Shown here piece by piece: positions 16,989 to 25,910 of a stretch of 64,000 bases of DNA. The DNA is from Arthrobacter sp. ov407. GTDB taxonomy: Bacteria > Actinomycetota > Actinomycetes > Actinomycetales > Micrococcaceae. The number at the start of each line of letters is the position of its first letter. The first letter of the stretch is position 1. Made by a program: the position numbers and the translations under genes. The notes under the pieces are model-generated. The model worked only from the letters and a program-made list of their open reading frames with translations. It ran no database searches and had not been told where the DNA came from. The stretch lies in NCBI RefSeq assembly GCF_900102895.1, contig NZ_FNGD01000018.1, positions 1-64,000 on the forward strand, in the 5' to 3' direction.

Positions 16989-17990
16989 GTGCGTGCCTAT
17001 GTCCTCACGCGCTACGGCGGCCCGGACGCCATGGAATTCCGGGATGTTCCGGCTCCCCAGCCGGGCCCCGGTGATATCCGGATCAAGGTCGCAGCGGCCG
17101 GGCTGAATCCGGTGGACTTCAAGTTCCGCCGGGGCGCGCTCCGTCCCATCAGCCACGTCCGCCTGCCGATCGTCGCCGGCTGTGAAGTGGCCGGGACGGT
17201 AGAGGCCGTCGGACCCGGGCCCAACCGCTTCGCCATCGGGGACAGCGTCTACGCCCGGGTGGACAAGCGGAGGCTGGGAGCGTTCGCCGAGCTGGTGTGC
17301 GTGCAGCAGGAATTCGTGGCCGCCATGCCGTCCTCGCTCGGGTTCGCCGATGCCGCAGGACTGCCGCTGGCCGGACTCACGGCGCTGCAGGCCCTCCGCG
17401 ATGAACTCGGCGTGGGCCGTGGCACCAGACTCTTCATCTCCGGCGGCGCAGGCGGCGTGGGAACGCTGGCCATCCAGCTCGCAAAGTATTTCGGGGCCGA
17501 GGTCACCACCACGGCATCGGCCCGCGGCGAGGCGCTGGTGCGGCGGCTGGGGGCGGACCGCGTCATCGACTACAACCGGGAGAACTTCGCCGAGGTACTG
17601 CACGGCTACGACGCGGTGTTGGACCTGGTGGGCGGCAAGACTCTCAGGGATTCTTTCCGCATTCTCAAGTCCGGCGGTCGGGTGGTATCCATCGCCGGCG
17701 TTCCGGAGCCCCTCACCGCGACCAAAGACCTGGGCGCTCCGCCGTTGATCACCGCCGTGTTCCGGCTGATGAGCATGGGCATCCGCCGCCGCGCCCGCAA
17801 GGCGAAAGCCAGCTACCGCTACCTGTTCATGCACCCCAGCGGGGATGATTTGCGGACCCTGGCCGCAATCGTCGACGGCGGCCACGTGCGGCCGGTCGTG
17901 GACAGCACCTATCCGTTCGCGGAGATTGCGGAGGCCTTCGCTGCGCTCGAACAGGGCCATGCCAAGGGCAAGATCGTCGTCACCCTCTAG
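16989..17990 (+). CDS. NADP-dependent quinone-oxidoreductase-type MDR enzyme
   Basis: 333-residue medium-chain reductase without zinc ligands. The GroES-like domain begins VRAYVLTRYGGPDAMEFRDV, and the Rossmann domain carries GGAGGVG at 152-158. YNRENFAEVLHGYDAVLDLV is typical of the quinone oxidoreductase/enoyl reductase branch. The GTG start at 16989 is 2 bp after the HD gene's stop, so translational coupling is likely; a longer in-frame extension to 16722 overlaps that gene and is rejected. It probably reduces quinones or enones with NADPH; the exact substrate is unknown. Confidence 0.88.
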   Translation: MRAYVLTRYGGPDAMEFRDVPAPQPGPGDIRIKVAAAGLNPVDFKFRRGALRPISHVRLPIVAGCEVAGTVEAVGPGPNRFAIGDSVYARVDKRRLGAFAELVCVQQEFVAAMPSSLGFADAAGLPLAGLTALQALRDELGVGRGTRLFISGGAGGVGTLAIQLAKYFGAEVTTTASARGEALVRRLGADRVIDYNRENFAEVLHGYDAVLDLVGGKTLRDSFRILKSGGRVVSIAGVPEPLTATKDLGAPPLITAVFRLMSMGIRRRARKAKASYRYLFMHPSGDDLRTLAAIVDGGHVRPVVDSTYPFAEIAEAFAALEQGHAKGKIVVTL

Positions 17991-18664
17991 GGCTCCCGGC
18001 TTCCGGTGGCGGCCGCCAGGCCCCCGCGCCCGCGGGGACCGACCGGAGCCATCTGCCGACGGTGCCGCGACCCCCACAGCAGCCCGATGTACGCCAGATC
18101 AAAGATGCTGCAGAGAATCCCCACGCCCAGGATCAGCGGAGAGTTGCCGTACCAGCCGAGGGCGATGGTGGGCGCGAGGGTGCCGATCCACTTGGCCACG
18201 GCGATCAGCAGGGTCTGGCCCCGGGGCCCGCCGCGGGCGACGAACATCGCGATGAACAGCCCGGACATCAGCAGGTTCTGCAGGAAGGCCGCATAGCGGG
18301 CCGCCTGGCCCCAGCCGAACTCGGCGATGAACAGCAGCTGCACGGCGAAGGACGTGACGCCCAACAGGACGGCCCAGCCGATGAACAGCCGCCGCGTCAC
18401 CCAGGCCGGCAGTTCGGAGCGGCCGAACTTCAGGAAGGTGAACACGATCACGACGTCGGCCAGTCCCCACGCAATGTTGAAGACCCCCTGGACGGTAATT
18501 CCGGTCGCGATGGAGCGGGCTGCGTAGATGGCCTCCCAGGCGAAGTTGAGCCCGAGCGCGGCGGCCGGAATCGCGTAGCTCCTGTCCCTGAAACCGATCC
18601 GGATGGCATCGACGTAGACCGCGGTCCAGGCCAGGCCGCTCGCGATCGTCAGAAACAGGATCAC
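17987..18664 (-). CDS. Seven-helix membrane protein resembling Pyr4/PaxB-type terpene cyclases
   Basis: 225 residues with about seven hydrophobic segments. LGLNFAWEAIYAARS (E44) in helix 2, FNIAWGLADVVIVFTFLKFG in helix 3 and LCSIFDLAYIGLLW (D189) in the last helix match the layout of fungal membrane terpene cyclases such as Pyr4 and PaxB, where a Glu in helix 2 and an Asp near the C-terminus protonate the epoxide or alkene. That similarity is from memory and needs a profile search. GTG start at 18664, 7 bp after the GNAT-AAA gene, so an operon is likely. No prenyltransferase gene is nearby. Confidence 0.6.
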   Translation of the reverse strand: MILFLTIASGLAWTAVYVDAIRIGFRDRSYAIPAAALGLNFAWEAIYAARSIATGITVQGVFNIAWGLADVVIVFTFLKFGRSELPAWVTRRLFIGWAVLLGVTSFAVQLLFIAEFGWGQAARYAAFLQNLLMSGLFIAMFVARGGPRGQTLLIAVAKWIGTLAPTIALGWYGNSPLILGVGILCSIFDLAYIGLLWGSRHRRQMAPVGPRGRGGLAAATGSREP

Positions 18665-18671
18665 GCTTCGC

Positions 18672-19988
18672 CTACACCCGGCCCAGGGCGTCGATGTCCT
18701 CGAGGAAGTCCTGGTGCACCTCGTCGCTGACCGTCGTCCGGGTGTCCCGGATGGCATCGAGGTAGTCCTGGGTCGAGGGGCCCTTCCGGACAGCCGCGCG
18801 GGAGGCGGGGTCGCCCCCGGATGCCGCGCCGCCGTCGTCGTACACCGCCTTCTCCAGCGCCCGCTGGGAGGCGCTGCGGGCGGCATACTCGATGTCCGCG
18901 GGGGAGAAGCCCTCGGTGCGGTCGACCAGAAGCTCGACGTCGACGTCGTCCACCACGGCAACGGGGATGAAGCGCTGCCACATGGCCTCGCGGGCCTGCC
19001 GGTCCGGCAGGCCGATCGGGATGACGTAATCGAACCGGCCGTGGCGCAGGAACGCCGAATCCAGGGCGCGGATGAAGTTGGTGGCGCAGACCAGGAGCCG
19101 GCCGGGCTGTTCCCGGAAGGCGGGGATGATCTTGAGGAGCTCATTGGTGACGCCCTGCAGGGGAGAGGGCGGTTCGCCCGAGCGCTGCGCGGCGATCTCC
19201 TCGACCTCGTCGATGAAGACCACGGCGTGCTCCAGTTCGGCGATTTCCAGGAAGGTCTCGCGCAGCGCCCCGGCCAGTCCCTTGGGGTCGGAGGCCAGCC
19301 GGGAGGGGAAGACCTCCACGAACGGCCATTCGAGCCGGGACGCGATCGCCTTGGCAAACGTCGTCTTGCCGGTACCGGGCGGCCCAAAGAGGACCACGGC
19401 CCGCGGCGGCACCACGCCATATTCGTCGGCGAGGTCGGCCTCGGCCAGCGGAAGGACCAACCGGCGTTCCAGCAGTTCCTTCTCGTTGCGCATGCCGGCC
19501 ACGTTCTCCCACAGGTCGCGGGCCAGGATCCGGCCGCCAAGCAGGCTGAGGGGTTCCAGCTCCTGGCGCTGGACCGGGATTTTCCGTTCGAAGTAGCGCA
19601 GGTTCTTCTTCAGCGCGAAGCCGCGGCCCAGGAACGCCTCCACCCGGGTTTCGGATTCGGGCATCAGGGCCGAGAGCTTGTTGAGCCCGTGCGGGGCCAT
19701 CCGGTTCTCGACCGCGGCCAGCAGCGAGGTGCCGATCCCGCGGCCCCGGAACTCGGGCAGCGTGGCCAGGAAAACGATCCAGCCCTGGTCATGGGCGGCC
19801 CGTCCGACGGCGGCGCCCACCACCTGCTCGCCCTGCACCGCGACGACCGCGTGGTCCTTTTCGCACGAGGCCAGGACCTCGGAGAGCGCGTAGACGGGCT
19901 CCACGTTCGATTCCTTGAGGGATTCCCAGAGGTGCAGGATGCCGTCGAGGTCGGCCGAGTGGAAGTCCCTGATCCGCCAATTGGTCAT
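18672..19988 (-). CDS. GNAT acetyltransferase fused to AAA+ ATPase
   Basis: 438-residue two-domain protein. Residues 1-140 are a GNAT domain with the acetyl-CoA loop RGRGIGTSLL (81-90). Residues 150-420 are an AAA+ module with Walker A GPPGTGKTT (202-210), Walker B VVFIDEVEE (256-264) and an arginine finger in RHGRFD (315-320). The AAA part resembles the ATPase of FtsH/Vps4-like proteins but has no protease. The ATG at 19988 has GGGAG upstream. The fusion suggests ATP-driven remodelling of an acetylated partner; nothing more specific can be read. It is coupled to the membrane protein downstream. Confidence 0.85.
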   Translation of the reverse strand: MTNWRIRDFHSADLDGILHLWESLKESNVEPVYALSEVLASCEKDHAVVAVQGEQVVGAAVGRAAHDQGWIVFLATLPEFRGRGIGTSLLAAVENRMAPHGLNKLSALMPESETRVEAFLGRGFALKKNLRYFERKIPVQRQELEPLSLLGGRILARDLWENVAGMRNEKELLERRLVLPLAEADLADEYGVVPPRAVVLFGPPGTGKTTFAKAIASRLEWPFVEVFPSRLASDPKGLAGALRETFLEIAELEHAVVFIDEVEEIAAQRSGEPPSPLQGVTNELLKIIPAFREQPGRLLVCATNFIRALDSAFLRHGRFDYVIPIGLPDRQAREAMWQRFIPVAVVDDVDVELLVDRTEGFSPADIEYAARSASQRALEKAVYDDGGAASGGDPASRAAVRKGPSTQDYLDAIRDTRTTVSDEVHQDFLEDIDALGRV

Positions 19989-20118
19989 GAAGTGTCTCCC
20001 GGTTGGTTCGTCGCTGAGCCAGTGGGCGCCAGTGTGGGCTCCTCTGCTGAGCATATGCGAACCATCCGGGCCGGGACGCTGCGCGGCGTTCCGTTACGGG
20101 GTGGTGGAATGCCGGGTG

Positions 20119-21702
20119 TTATTCCGAATTGCCGCCGGCGTTGCCCGTGGGGCGGCTGGCCACCAGCGGGTACGGGCCGGTGAAGCCGTCGCGGACGGCG
20201 GCGATTTCCAGGATGCGGTGCCGGCAGAGCCGCCAGCCGAGCATCAGGAGCGGGACGATGACCACGAGGGAGGCGATGGTCCACGTTCCCACGGGCGAGT
20301 CGAAGGCCATGAGGACCAGCACCGCCAGGAGGAAGGCCAAGGTGATCCAGCCGGTGACGGGTGCGCCCGGCATGCGGAACGCGGGCCGGAGCAGTTCTCC
20401 GCGGGCTGCGAGCCGGGCAAGCTGCATCTGGCACAGCACGATCATGGCCCAAGTGCTGATGATGCCCAGCGATGCGACGTTCAGGACGATCTCGAAGGCC
20501 TCGGTCGGGACCGCGGCGTTCAGGATCACGCCCAGGACAGCCACGCCGGCTGTGAGGGCGATGCCGCCGTAGGGGACGCCGGACTTGTTCATCCGGGCGG
20601 CAAATTTCGGCGCGGAACCCGAAACGGACATCGAACGCATGATCCGGCCGGTGGAGTAGAGGCCCGCGTTGAGCGAGGACAGCGCCGCGGTAAGGACCAC
20701 GAGGTTCATGATGGCGTCCACGCCGTCCACCCCGATGGAGCCGAAGAACGTCACGAAGGGGCTTTCGCCGGCCTTGTAGGAGCTGTATGGCAGTAGCAGG
20801 GAAAGCAGCACGAGCGAGCCGACGTAGAACACCGCGATGCGCACGATCACCGTGTTGATGGCCCGCGGCATGATCTTCTCCGGGTTTTCGGTCTCGCCGG
20901 CGGCGGTGCCGATCAGTTCGATCGAGGCGTAGGCGAACACGACGCCTTGCATCACCACGATGGCCGGCAGCAGGCCGTTGGGGAACATGCCGCCGTTGTC
21001 CGCGATCAGGCTGAAGCCTACCTCCTGCCCGGCCACGGGCGTGCCGAAGATGACGAAGTAGATGCCTACGAGCAGGAAGGACACGAGCGCCACGACCTTG
21101 ATGAGCGCGAACCAGAATTCAAGCTCGCCGAACACCTTGACGCTGATGAGGTTCAGGCCCAGGACCAGAATCAGGGCCGCCAAGGCCCAGGCCCACTGCG
21201 GCACGTCAGCGATGGGCGCCCAGTACTTCTTGAAGAAGTTCATGTATAGCGCGACGGCGGTGATGTCCACAATCGCTGTCATGGCCCAGTTCAGCCAGTA
21301 CAGCCAGCCGGTGACAAACGCGGCCTTTTCACCGAAGAATTCCCGGGCGTAGGAGACGAAGGAGCCCGACGACGGCCGGTGCATCACGAGTTCGCCGAGC
21401 GCGCGCAGGATCATGAAGGCGAAGAACCCGCAGACGGCATAGCTGATGATCAGGGCCGGTCCGGCGGTGGCGAGACGGCCGCCTGCGCCCATGAACAGAC
21501 CGGTGCCGATAGCGCCGCCGATCGCGATCATCTGGACCTGCCGGGGTTTCAGGCCCTTGTGGTAGCCCTGGTCCTCGGCATGGAGCGCGGCCCCGGAGGC
21601 ATGGGCATGCGCCGGAATGGTGTGGTCGGAGACGGCCCCTTGTTGGGCCGGCAGTTCTTGGGTCGGCTGTTTTTGGGCGCGGGCAGTGTCGGGATGAGTC
21701 AT
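20119..21702 (-). CDS. ansP: APC-family permease, probable L-asparagine permease
   Basis: 527-residue amino-acid permease with 12 membrane segments. LKPRQVQMIAIGGAIGTGLFMGAG in helix 1 and the GELV/SFVSYAREFFGEKAAFVTGW region are the AAT-subfamily marks shared by asparagine, phenylalanine and lysine permeases. An unusually long hydrophilic N-terminus (~48 residues, His-rich) precedes helix 1. It is the last gene of an operon with aspartase and asparaginase, 27 bp after aspA, and this context is what points to asparagine or aspartate as substrate. Confidence 0.85.
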   Translation of the reverse strand: MTHPDTARAQKQPTQELPAQQGAVSDHTIPAHAHASGAALHAEDQGYHKGLKPRQVQMIAIGGAIGTGLFMGAGGRLATAGPALIISYAVCGFFAFMILRALGELVMHRPSSGSFVSYAREFFGEKAAFVTGWLYWLNWAMTAIVDITAVALYMNFFKKYWAPIADVPQWAWALAALILVLGLNLISVKVFGELEFWFALIKVVALVSFLLVGIYFVIFGTPVAGQEVGFSLIADNGGMFPNGLLPAIVVMQGVVFAYASIELIGTAAGETENPEKIMPRAINTVIVRIAVFYVGSLVLLSLLLPYSSYKAGESPFVTFFGSIGVDGVDAIMNLVVLTAALSSLNAGLYSTGRIMRSMSVSGSAPKFAARMNKSGVPYGGIALTAGVAVLGVILNAAVPTEAFEIVLNVASLGIISTWAMIVLCQMQLARLAARGELLRPAFRMPGAPVTGWITLAFLLAVLVLMAFDSPVGTWTIASLVVIVPLLMLGWRLCRHRILEIAAVRDGFTGPYPLVASRPTGNAGGNSE

Positions 21703-21729
21703 GGGGGTCCTTCGGGGTTCGGAGGTGCG

Positions 21730-23145
21730 CTACTTGCTCAGGTTGGCCAGGCGCTGCGGGCTGAGGAGCTCGGTGAGCTGCTCTGCGGTGAGCAGCCCGT
21801 GTTCGAGCACGAGCTCCGCGACCCCCTTGCCGGTGGCGAGGGCTTCCTGCGCGATGGCCGTGGCCGTGGCGTAGCCCAGTTGCGGGTTGAGGGCGGTGAC
21901 GAGGCCGATTGACTGTTCCACGGTGAGGCGGAGGTGTTCGGTGTTGGCGGTGATGCCCCGGACGCAGCGGGCCGTGAGGGTGCGGCAGGCGGCTTCGAGG
22001 TGGGAGATGCTCTTGTGGAGGCTGTGGACGATGATGGGTTCGAAGGCGTTGAGCTGGAGCTGGCCGGCCTCGGCGGCCATGGTGATGGTAACGTCGTTGC
22101 CGATCACCTCGTAGGCGACCTGGCTGACCACTTCCGGGATGACCGGGTTGATCTTGCCGGGCATGATCGAGGAGCCGGACTGCACGGCGGGCAGGTTGAT
22201 CTCGCCGAAGCCGGCGCGCGGGCCGGAGGAGAGCAGCCGGAGGTCGTTGCAGATCTTGGACAGTTTCACGGCGACGCGCTTGAGTACCCCGGAGAGGTGC
22301 ACGAAGGCGCCGACGTCCTGGGTGGCCTCGATCAGGTCCACCGCCGTCACCAGCGGCAGGCCGGTGATCTCGGCGAGGTGCCGGCAGGCGGCCTCGGCGT
22401 AACCGGCCGGTGCGTTCAGGCCCGTGCCGATCGCCGTGGCGCCGAGGTTGATTTCGTGGATCAGCAGGTCGGCTTCGGCCAGGCGGAGCCGGTCCTCGCC
22501 GATCGTGACGGCATAGGTGCCGAACTCCTGGCCGAGCGTCATGGGGACGGCGTCCTGGAGCTGGGTGCGGCCCATCTTCACCACTGTGCGGAACTCGAGG
22601 GCTTTGGCGGCGAAGGCGTCCTCGAGCTCGGTGAGGGCTTCGAGCAGTTCCCGGGCCGCGAAGATCGTGCCGAGTTTAACCGCGGTGGGGTAGACATCGT
22701 TGGTGGACTGGCTGAGGTTGACGTGGTCGTTGGGGTGCAGCCGGGTGTAGTCGCCCTTCAGGTGTCCGAGGATTTCCAGGGCCCGGTTGGCGATCACCTC
22801 ATTGGCGTTCATGTTCGACGACGTCCCGGCACCGCCCTGGATGACGTCCACCACGAACTGCTCGCTGAGCTTACCGTTCATGACGTCGGTGCAGGCTTCC
22901 CCGATGGCCGCGGCACGCTCGGCGTCGAGGAGCCCGAGCTCGTGGTTGGTGCGTGCGGCGGCGAGTTTCACGGCGGCCAGCCCGCGGACCAGGTACATGT
23001 TGGAGGACAGCGGCTGGCCTGTAATGGGGAAGTTCTCCACGGCGCGGAGGGTGTGGACGCCCCAGTAGGCGTCGGCGGGAACATCCCGGTCGCCCAAGAG
23101 GTCGTGTTCGGAGCGGAATTCTGCGCGTTCGTCGAGCGAGGTCAT
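21730..23145 (-). CDS. aspA: Aspartate ammonia-lyase
   Basis: 471-residue fumarase/aspartase superfamily enzyme (L-aspartate to fumarate plus ammonia). The signature GSSIMPGKIN (324-333) carries the catalytic Ser loop, and SQSTNDVYPTAVKLG and TLGQEFGTYA are typical of aspartase. The start EFRSEHDLLGDRDVPADAYW also matches AspA rather than fumarase. It lies 8 bp after the asparaginase gene and 27 bp before the permease, completing asparagine import, deamidation and deamination. Confidence 0.94.
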   Translation of the reverse strand: MTSLDERAEFRSEHDLLGDRDVPADAYWGVHTLRAVENFPITGQPLSSNMYLVRGLAAVKLAAARTNHELGLLDAERAAAIGEACTDVMNGKLSEQFVVDVIQGGAGTSSNMNANEVIANRALEILGHLKGDYTRLHPNDHVNLSQSTNDVYPTAVKLGTIFAARELLEALTELEDAFAAKALEFRTVVKMGRTQLQDAVPMTLGQEFGTYAVTIGEDRLRLAEADLLIHEINLGATAIGTGLNAPAGYAEAACRHLAEITGLPLVTAVDLIEATQDVGAFVHLSGVLKRVAVKLSKICNDLRLLSSGPRAGFGEINLPAVQSGSSIMPGKINPVIPEVVSQVAYEVIGNDVTITMAAEAGQLQLNAFEPIIVHSLHKSISHLEAACRTLTARCVRGITANTEHLRLTVEQSIGLVTALNPQLGYATATAIAQEALATGKGVAELVLEHGLLTAEQLTELLSPQRLANLSK

Positions 23146-23153
23146 GGCGGTCC

Positions 23154-24215
23154 TTACAGGTCTTCGGGGGCGTTGGAGGTCTTGGTGGCGGCGAGGAAAT
23201 CGGTGGCCTGCAGCATCCCGACGGGGCGGCCGCCGCCCAGCACAGGGGTAGCGGCGAGGCGCGCCAAGGGTGAGGTGTCGACGTCGAGCGCGGCAAGGAC
23301 CCGCACGGTGACGGGCATCCGGGCGCGGTCGCCGCCGTCGGAGACCTTCACGGCGACGGCGCGGCCGTCCGGAAGCCCCACCAGCTGGACGCCCTCGAAG
23401 CCGTCCTTCGCCAACAGGCCGGGAACCAGGCGCATCAGCGCGGTGACGTCCCGGTCCTCGCCCGCAACCATTTCGGGGTGGCGGCGCATGGCGCGGGCGA
23501 CGGCGGCTTCCGCGCCGCCGCCGCCCTCCTCGCCGTCGCCGGATCCGGCGGAGGCGGCCAGACGGCCGAAGGCGCGGGCCATGCCGCGCAGCGTGAGGGC
23601 GAACAGCGGGGTGCCGCAGCCATCGGTGGTGGTGGCCTGCGGGTCCTCGCCGGTCAGGTCCACCACGGTTTGGGCGATGAGTTGCTGCAGCGCGTGCGCC
23701 GGGTCAAGGTAACCCTGGACCGGCCAGCCGTTGATGACGCAGGTGGCAGCCATCGCGGCATGCTTTCCGGAGCAGTTCTGCGCCAGCTGGGTGGCCTGGC
23801 CGCCGCCACCGAGCCAGTCCCCGCGCTCGCGGGCGCCGTAGGGAAGGTCGGTGCTGTTCTCGAGGTCGCCGGGCGTCAGGCCATGCAGGTCCAGGATGCG
23901 GCGCGCGCCGTCGCGGTGGGTGGCGGCTCCGGAATGGCTGGCGGCGGCGAGGGCGAGGAGATCATCCGGGACATCCAGGCCGGCACGGACCATGGCGACG
24001 GCCTGCAGGGGCTTCAGGGCGGACCGCGGGTAGAACGGGGCGAGGGGCTCGCCGGCGGCCAGGAGAATCTGGCCGTCCGCTGCGGTGGCGATGACCGAGC
24101 CGTAGTGGACGCTTTCGACGATGCCGTCCCGGGTCTGGACCGCAAGCGGGGCGTGCTGCGGGAGCCGCTCCGGGGCAAGCGGGGTCGGGGTGTGTGCGAG
24201 AGCAGAAGAAATCAT
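23154..24215 (-). CDS. L-asparaginase, Rhizobium etli type (Asparaginase_II)
   Basis: 353 residues, the family of R. etli inducible asparaginase, unrelated to the E. coli enzymes. The marks are S65 and K68 in YPRSALKPLQ, SHSGAATH, and the zinc-site residues C148 and K151 (NCSGKHAAM) and C200 (TDGCGTP), matching the Ser-Lys tandem and Cys-Lys-Cys metal site known in that enzyme. A Gly/Glu-rich insert (about 222-237) is unusual. Its ATG overlaps the stop of the GntR gene (ATGA), so the two are translationally coupled. It hydrolyses asparagine to aspartate for the next gene product. Confidence 0.9.
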   Translation of the reverse strand: MISSALAHTPTPLAPERLPQHAPLAVQTRDGIVESVHYGSVIATAADGQILLAAGEPLAPFYPRSALKPLQAVAMVRAGLDVPDDLLALAAASHSGAATHRDGARRILDLHGLTPGDLENSTDLPYGARERGDWLGGGGQATQLAQNCSGKHAAMAATCVINGWPVQGYLDPAHALQQLIAQTVVDLTGEDPQATTTDGCGTPLFALTLRGMARAFGRLAASAGSGDGEEGGGGAEAAVARAMRRHPEMVAGEDRDVTALMRLVPGLLAKDGFEGVQLVGLPDGRAVAVKVSDGGDRARMPVTVRVLAALDVDTSPLARLAATPVLGGGRPVGMLQATDFLAATKTSNAPEDL

Positions 24216-24913
24216 TGCGTCCTTTGGAGGATTGAGTCGAGGGCAATGCCAACGGCATGGAGGTGTTGGCTCATGGCGATGCGCGCCGTCGCCGCGTCGC
24301 CTGCTTCGATCGCGGCCAGGATGCGCCGGTGTTCCTCGTCGGAAGCGAGCTGGCGGTCGGCCACCATGTTCAGGGTCTCGGACTGGTGGGCGAGGGCATC
24401 GCGGATGTCCGCGACGACGTTTTCGAACACCTTGTTCCGGCTGGCCCGCGCGATCAATGCGTGGAAGCTGGAGTCCAGGCCCACCCACACTTCGGGGTCG
24501 TCCTCGCCGCTCATCGCGGCAACAATGTCCCGCATGGTGTCCAGTTCCTCGGGCGAACGGCGTTCCGCAGCCAGCCCGGCGGCAGGTACCTCGATATGGG
24601 GACGGGCCTCGGTGAGGTCGCGTGCGGAGTATTGGCCCAGGACCAGGTCCTTGGCCACGTGGTTGGCGACGACGAACGTGCCCCGCCCGGTTTTGGTGAC
24701 AGTCAGGCCCAGGGCGGTGCAGGAGCGCAAGGCCTCGCGGACCACGGAGCGGCTCACACCGTACTGCTGGGCGAGGCTGGCCTCGGAGCTCAGCTTGGCG
24801 CCGATGTCGAGCTTGCCGGATTCGATTTCGGAGCGGAGGACGTTGAACACGGCTTCGGCGGCGCTGAGGCGGGCCAAAGGCTGTCCTGCTGTCCGGCTGT
24901 CTGACAGGTTCAC
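24212..24913 (-). CDS. GntR/FadR-family regulator of the asparagine operon
   Basis: 233 residues. The N-terminal winged helix (about 14-82) contains SSEASLAQQYGVSRSVVREALR and TGRGTFVV. The C-terminal FCD domain has His residues in FHALIARAS and HRRILAAI that usually bind a metal and a carboxylate ligand; aspartate, asparagine or fumarate are natural candidates. The GTG start at 24913 lies about where transcription would begin from the promoter described below, so the message is probably leaderless. It heads the four-gene operon and is likely an autoregulator. Confidence 0.9.
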   Translation of the reverse strand: MNLSDSRTAGQPLARLSAAEAVFNVLRSEIESGKLDIGAKLSSEASLAQQYGVSRSVVREALRSCTALGLTVTKTGRGTFVVANHVAKDLVLGQYSARDLTEARPHIEVPAAGLAAERRSPEELDTMRDIVAAMSGEDDPEVWVGLDSSFHALIARASRNKVFENVVADIRDALAHQSETLNMVADRQLASDEEHRRILAAIEAGDAATARIAMSQHLHAVGIALDSILQRTQ

Positions 24914-24919
24914 GCTTCA

Positions 24920-24955
24920 AATATGGCAGGGATCACAACGGGGTGTCAATTGTGA
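24920..24955 (-). promoter_or_regulatory. promoter and operator of the asparagine operon
   Basis: On the minus strand TTGACA (plus 24944-24949) and CATATT (plus 24920-24925) are separated by 18 bp. TCACAA (24933-24938) and TTGTGA (24950-24955) bracket the -35, forming a 6-bp inverted repeat with an 11-bp gap. A second palindrome, CTGTCTGACAG (24897-24907), lies just inside the gntR gene. Either fits a FadR-type dimer site. Confidence 0.6.
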
Positions 24956-24985
24956 CGGCGGCCCCGGGTGTCCGGGGCCGCCGTC
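24954..24985 (-). terminator. terminator of ycnI-like gene
   Basis: GACGGCGGCCCCGG (24954-24967) and CCGGGGCCGCCGTC (24972-24985) form a perfect 14-bp stem with a GTGT loop, 62 bp past the YcnI stop. It directly abuts the upstream operator half-site of the asparagine operon, insulating that promoter from readthrough. Confidence 0.8.
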
Positions 24986-25047
24986 GTGTCTCGCGCCGGA
25001 GGTCCGGCGGCGCGTTACTTGTTACTTGATCGGGTTATCTGCCTGGG

Positions 25048-25791
25048 TTACTTATTTCGGGACGGGCGGGTGCGGGCCAAGGCGGTCAGGCCCGCGGCGA
25101 GTCCGATCAAGCCCGCGGCCAGCCCGATCCAGCCGGCCACGGAGCCGGCATCACTTGATGTGCTCGCTGCCGCGGCGGGGGCGTCGGACGGCGAGGGGGC
25201 CGTTGTTCCGGTGGATCCTGCGTGGGCTGCGGTCTCGGCGTCCTTGGCCGTGGTCACGAACGAGGGAGCCGGGTGCTCGGGTTCCGCCTGGCCCTCGACC
25301 GTCTTCTCGTCCCACTTCACAACCGTCCCGTCGGTGTAGGTCTGGGCCGTCGGCAGCGTCACCGTGGTTCCGGCGTCCGGCAGGACTCCCACGGAGAGGG
25401 AGAACGCCTGGTATTCGTTCTGGCCGATCTGGTGGGCGGCGTCGGCGGTCCAGACCACGGAGCTGGGGGCCTTGGTGACGGTGGCGCCGGCGATGGTGAT
25501 CGGCTTCGGCAGGTCGCTCGTGGTGATTTCGGCCTTCCAGCCCTCGACAGGCTTCACCGACACTGAGGTGAACGGGGTGTCCGTGGGCAGCGTGACCTCA
25601 AGTTTGCTGGTCTTGGCCGAGGCGGACTCGGTGGGGACATTGAACGTCAGGTGGCTGTAGCCGCCCGCGGCCGGGTCATCGGAGTCGACGTGGACGTGAG
25701 CCGAAGCGGCCGCCGCGCCGGCGGCGAGCAGGCCAGCGGTCATCGTGGCGGCCGCGGCGATCTTGAGGGTACGGCGGAAGAAGGATTTCAT
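25048..25791 (-). CDS. YcnI-family (DUF1775) copper-type exported protein
   Basis: 247 residues. The signal peptide (1-31) ends ASA, leaving His32 (HVHVD) as the first mature residue, the copper ligand position in YcnI proteins. The DUF1775 domain spans about 32-175, with the conserved Trp in PSSVVWTADAAH. A Ser/Ala/Pro linker and a C-terminal membrane anchor ending RTRPSRNK follow, so it sits on the outer face of the membrane. The ATG at 25791 follows AAAGG. The next gene on the strand encodes a Met/His-rich membrane protein; a role in copper uptake or handling is inferred. Confidence 0.9.
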   Translation of the reverse strand: MKSFFRRTLKIAAAATMTAGLLAAGAAAASAHVHVDSDDPAAGGYSHLTFNVPTESASAKTSKLEVTLPTDTPFTSVSVKPVEGWKAEITTSDLPKPITIAGATVTKAPSSVVWTADAAHQIGQNEYQAFSLSVGVLPDAGTTVTLPTAQTYTDGTVVKWDEKTVEGQAEPEHPAPSFVTTAKDAETAAHAGSTGTTAPSPSDAPAAAASTSSDAGSVAGWIGLAAGLIGLAAGLTALARTRPSRNK

Positions 25792-25910
25792 GGCAAAGGT
25801 GCCTTTCACTAACGAAATAAACGGTGGGGAGCCGGCCGGTGCGGTGTCCGTCCGGCGGTAGCAGCGGGTGGCCGCCTGCTGTCCCCGTCCGTTTGTGAAA
25901 GGGGTTGGTA

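Noticed and set aside
18714..20183. 489-codon + strand frame
   Set aside because: Shadow of the GNAT-AAA gene; the minus frame holds all ATPase motifs.
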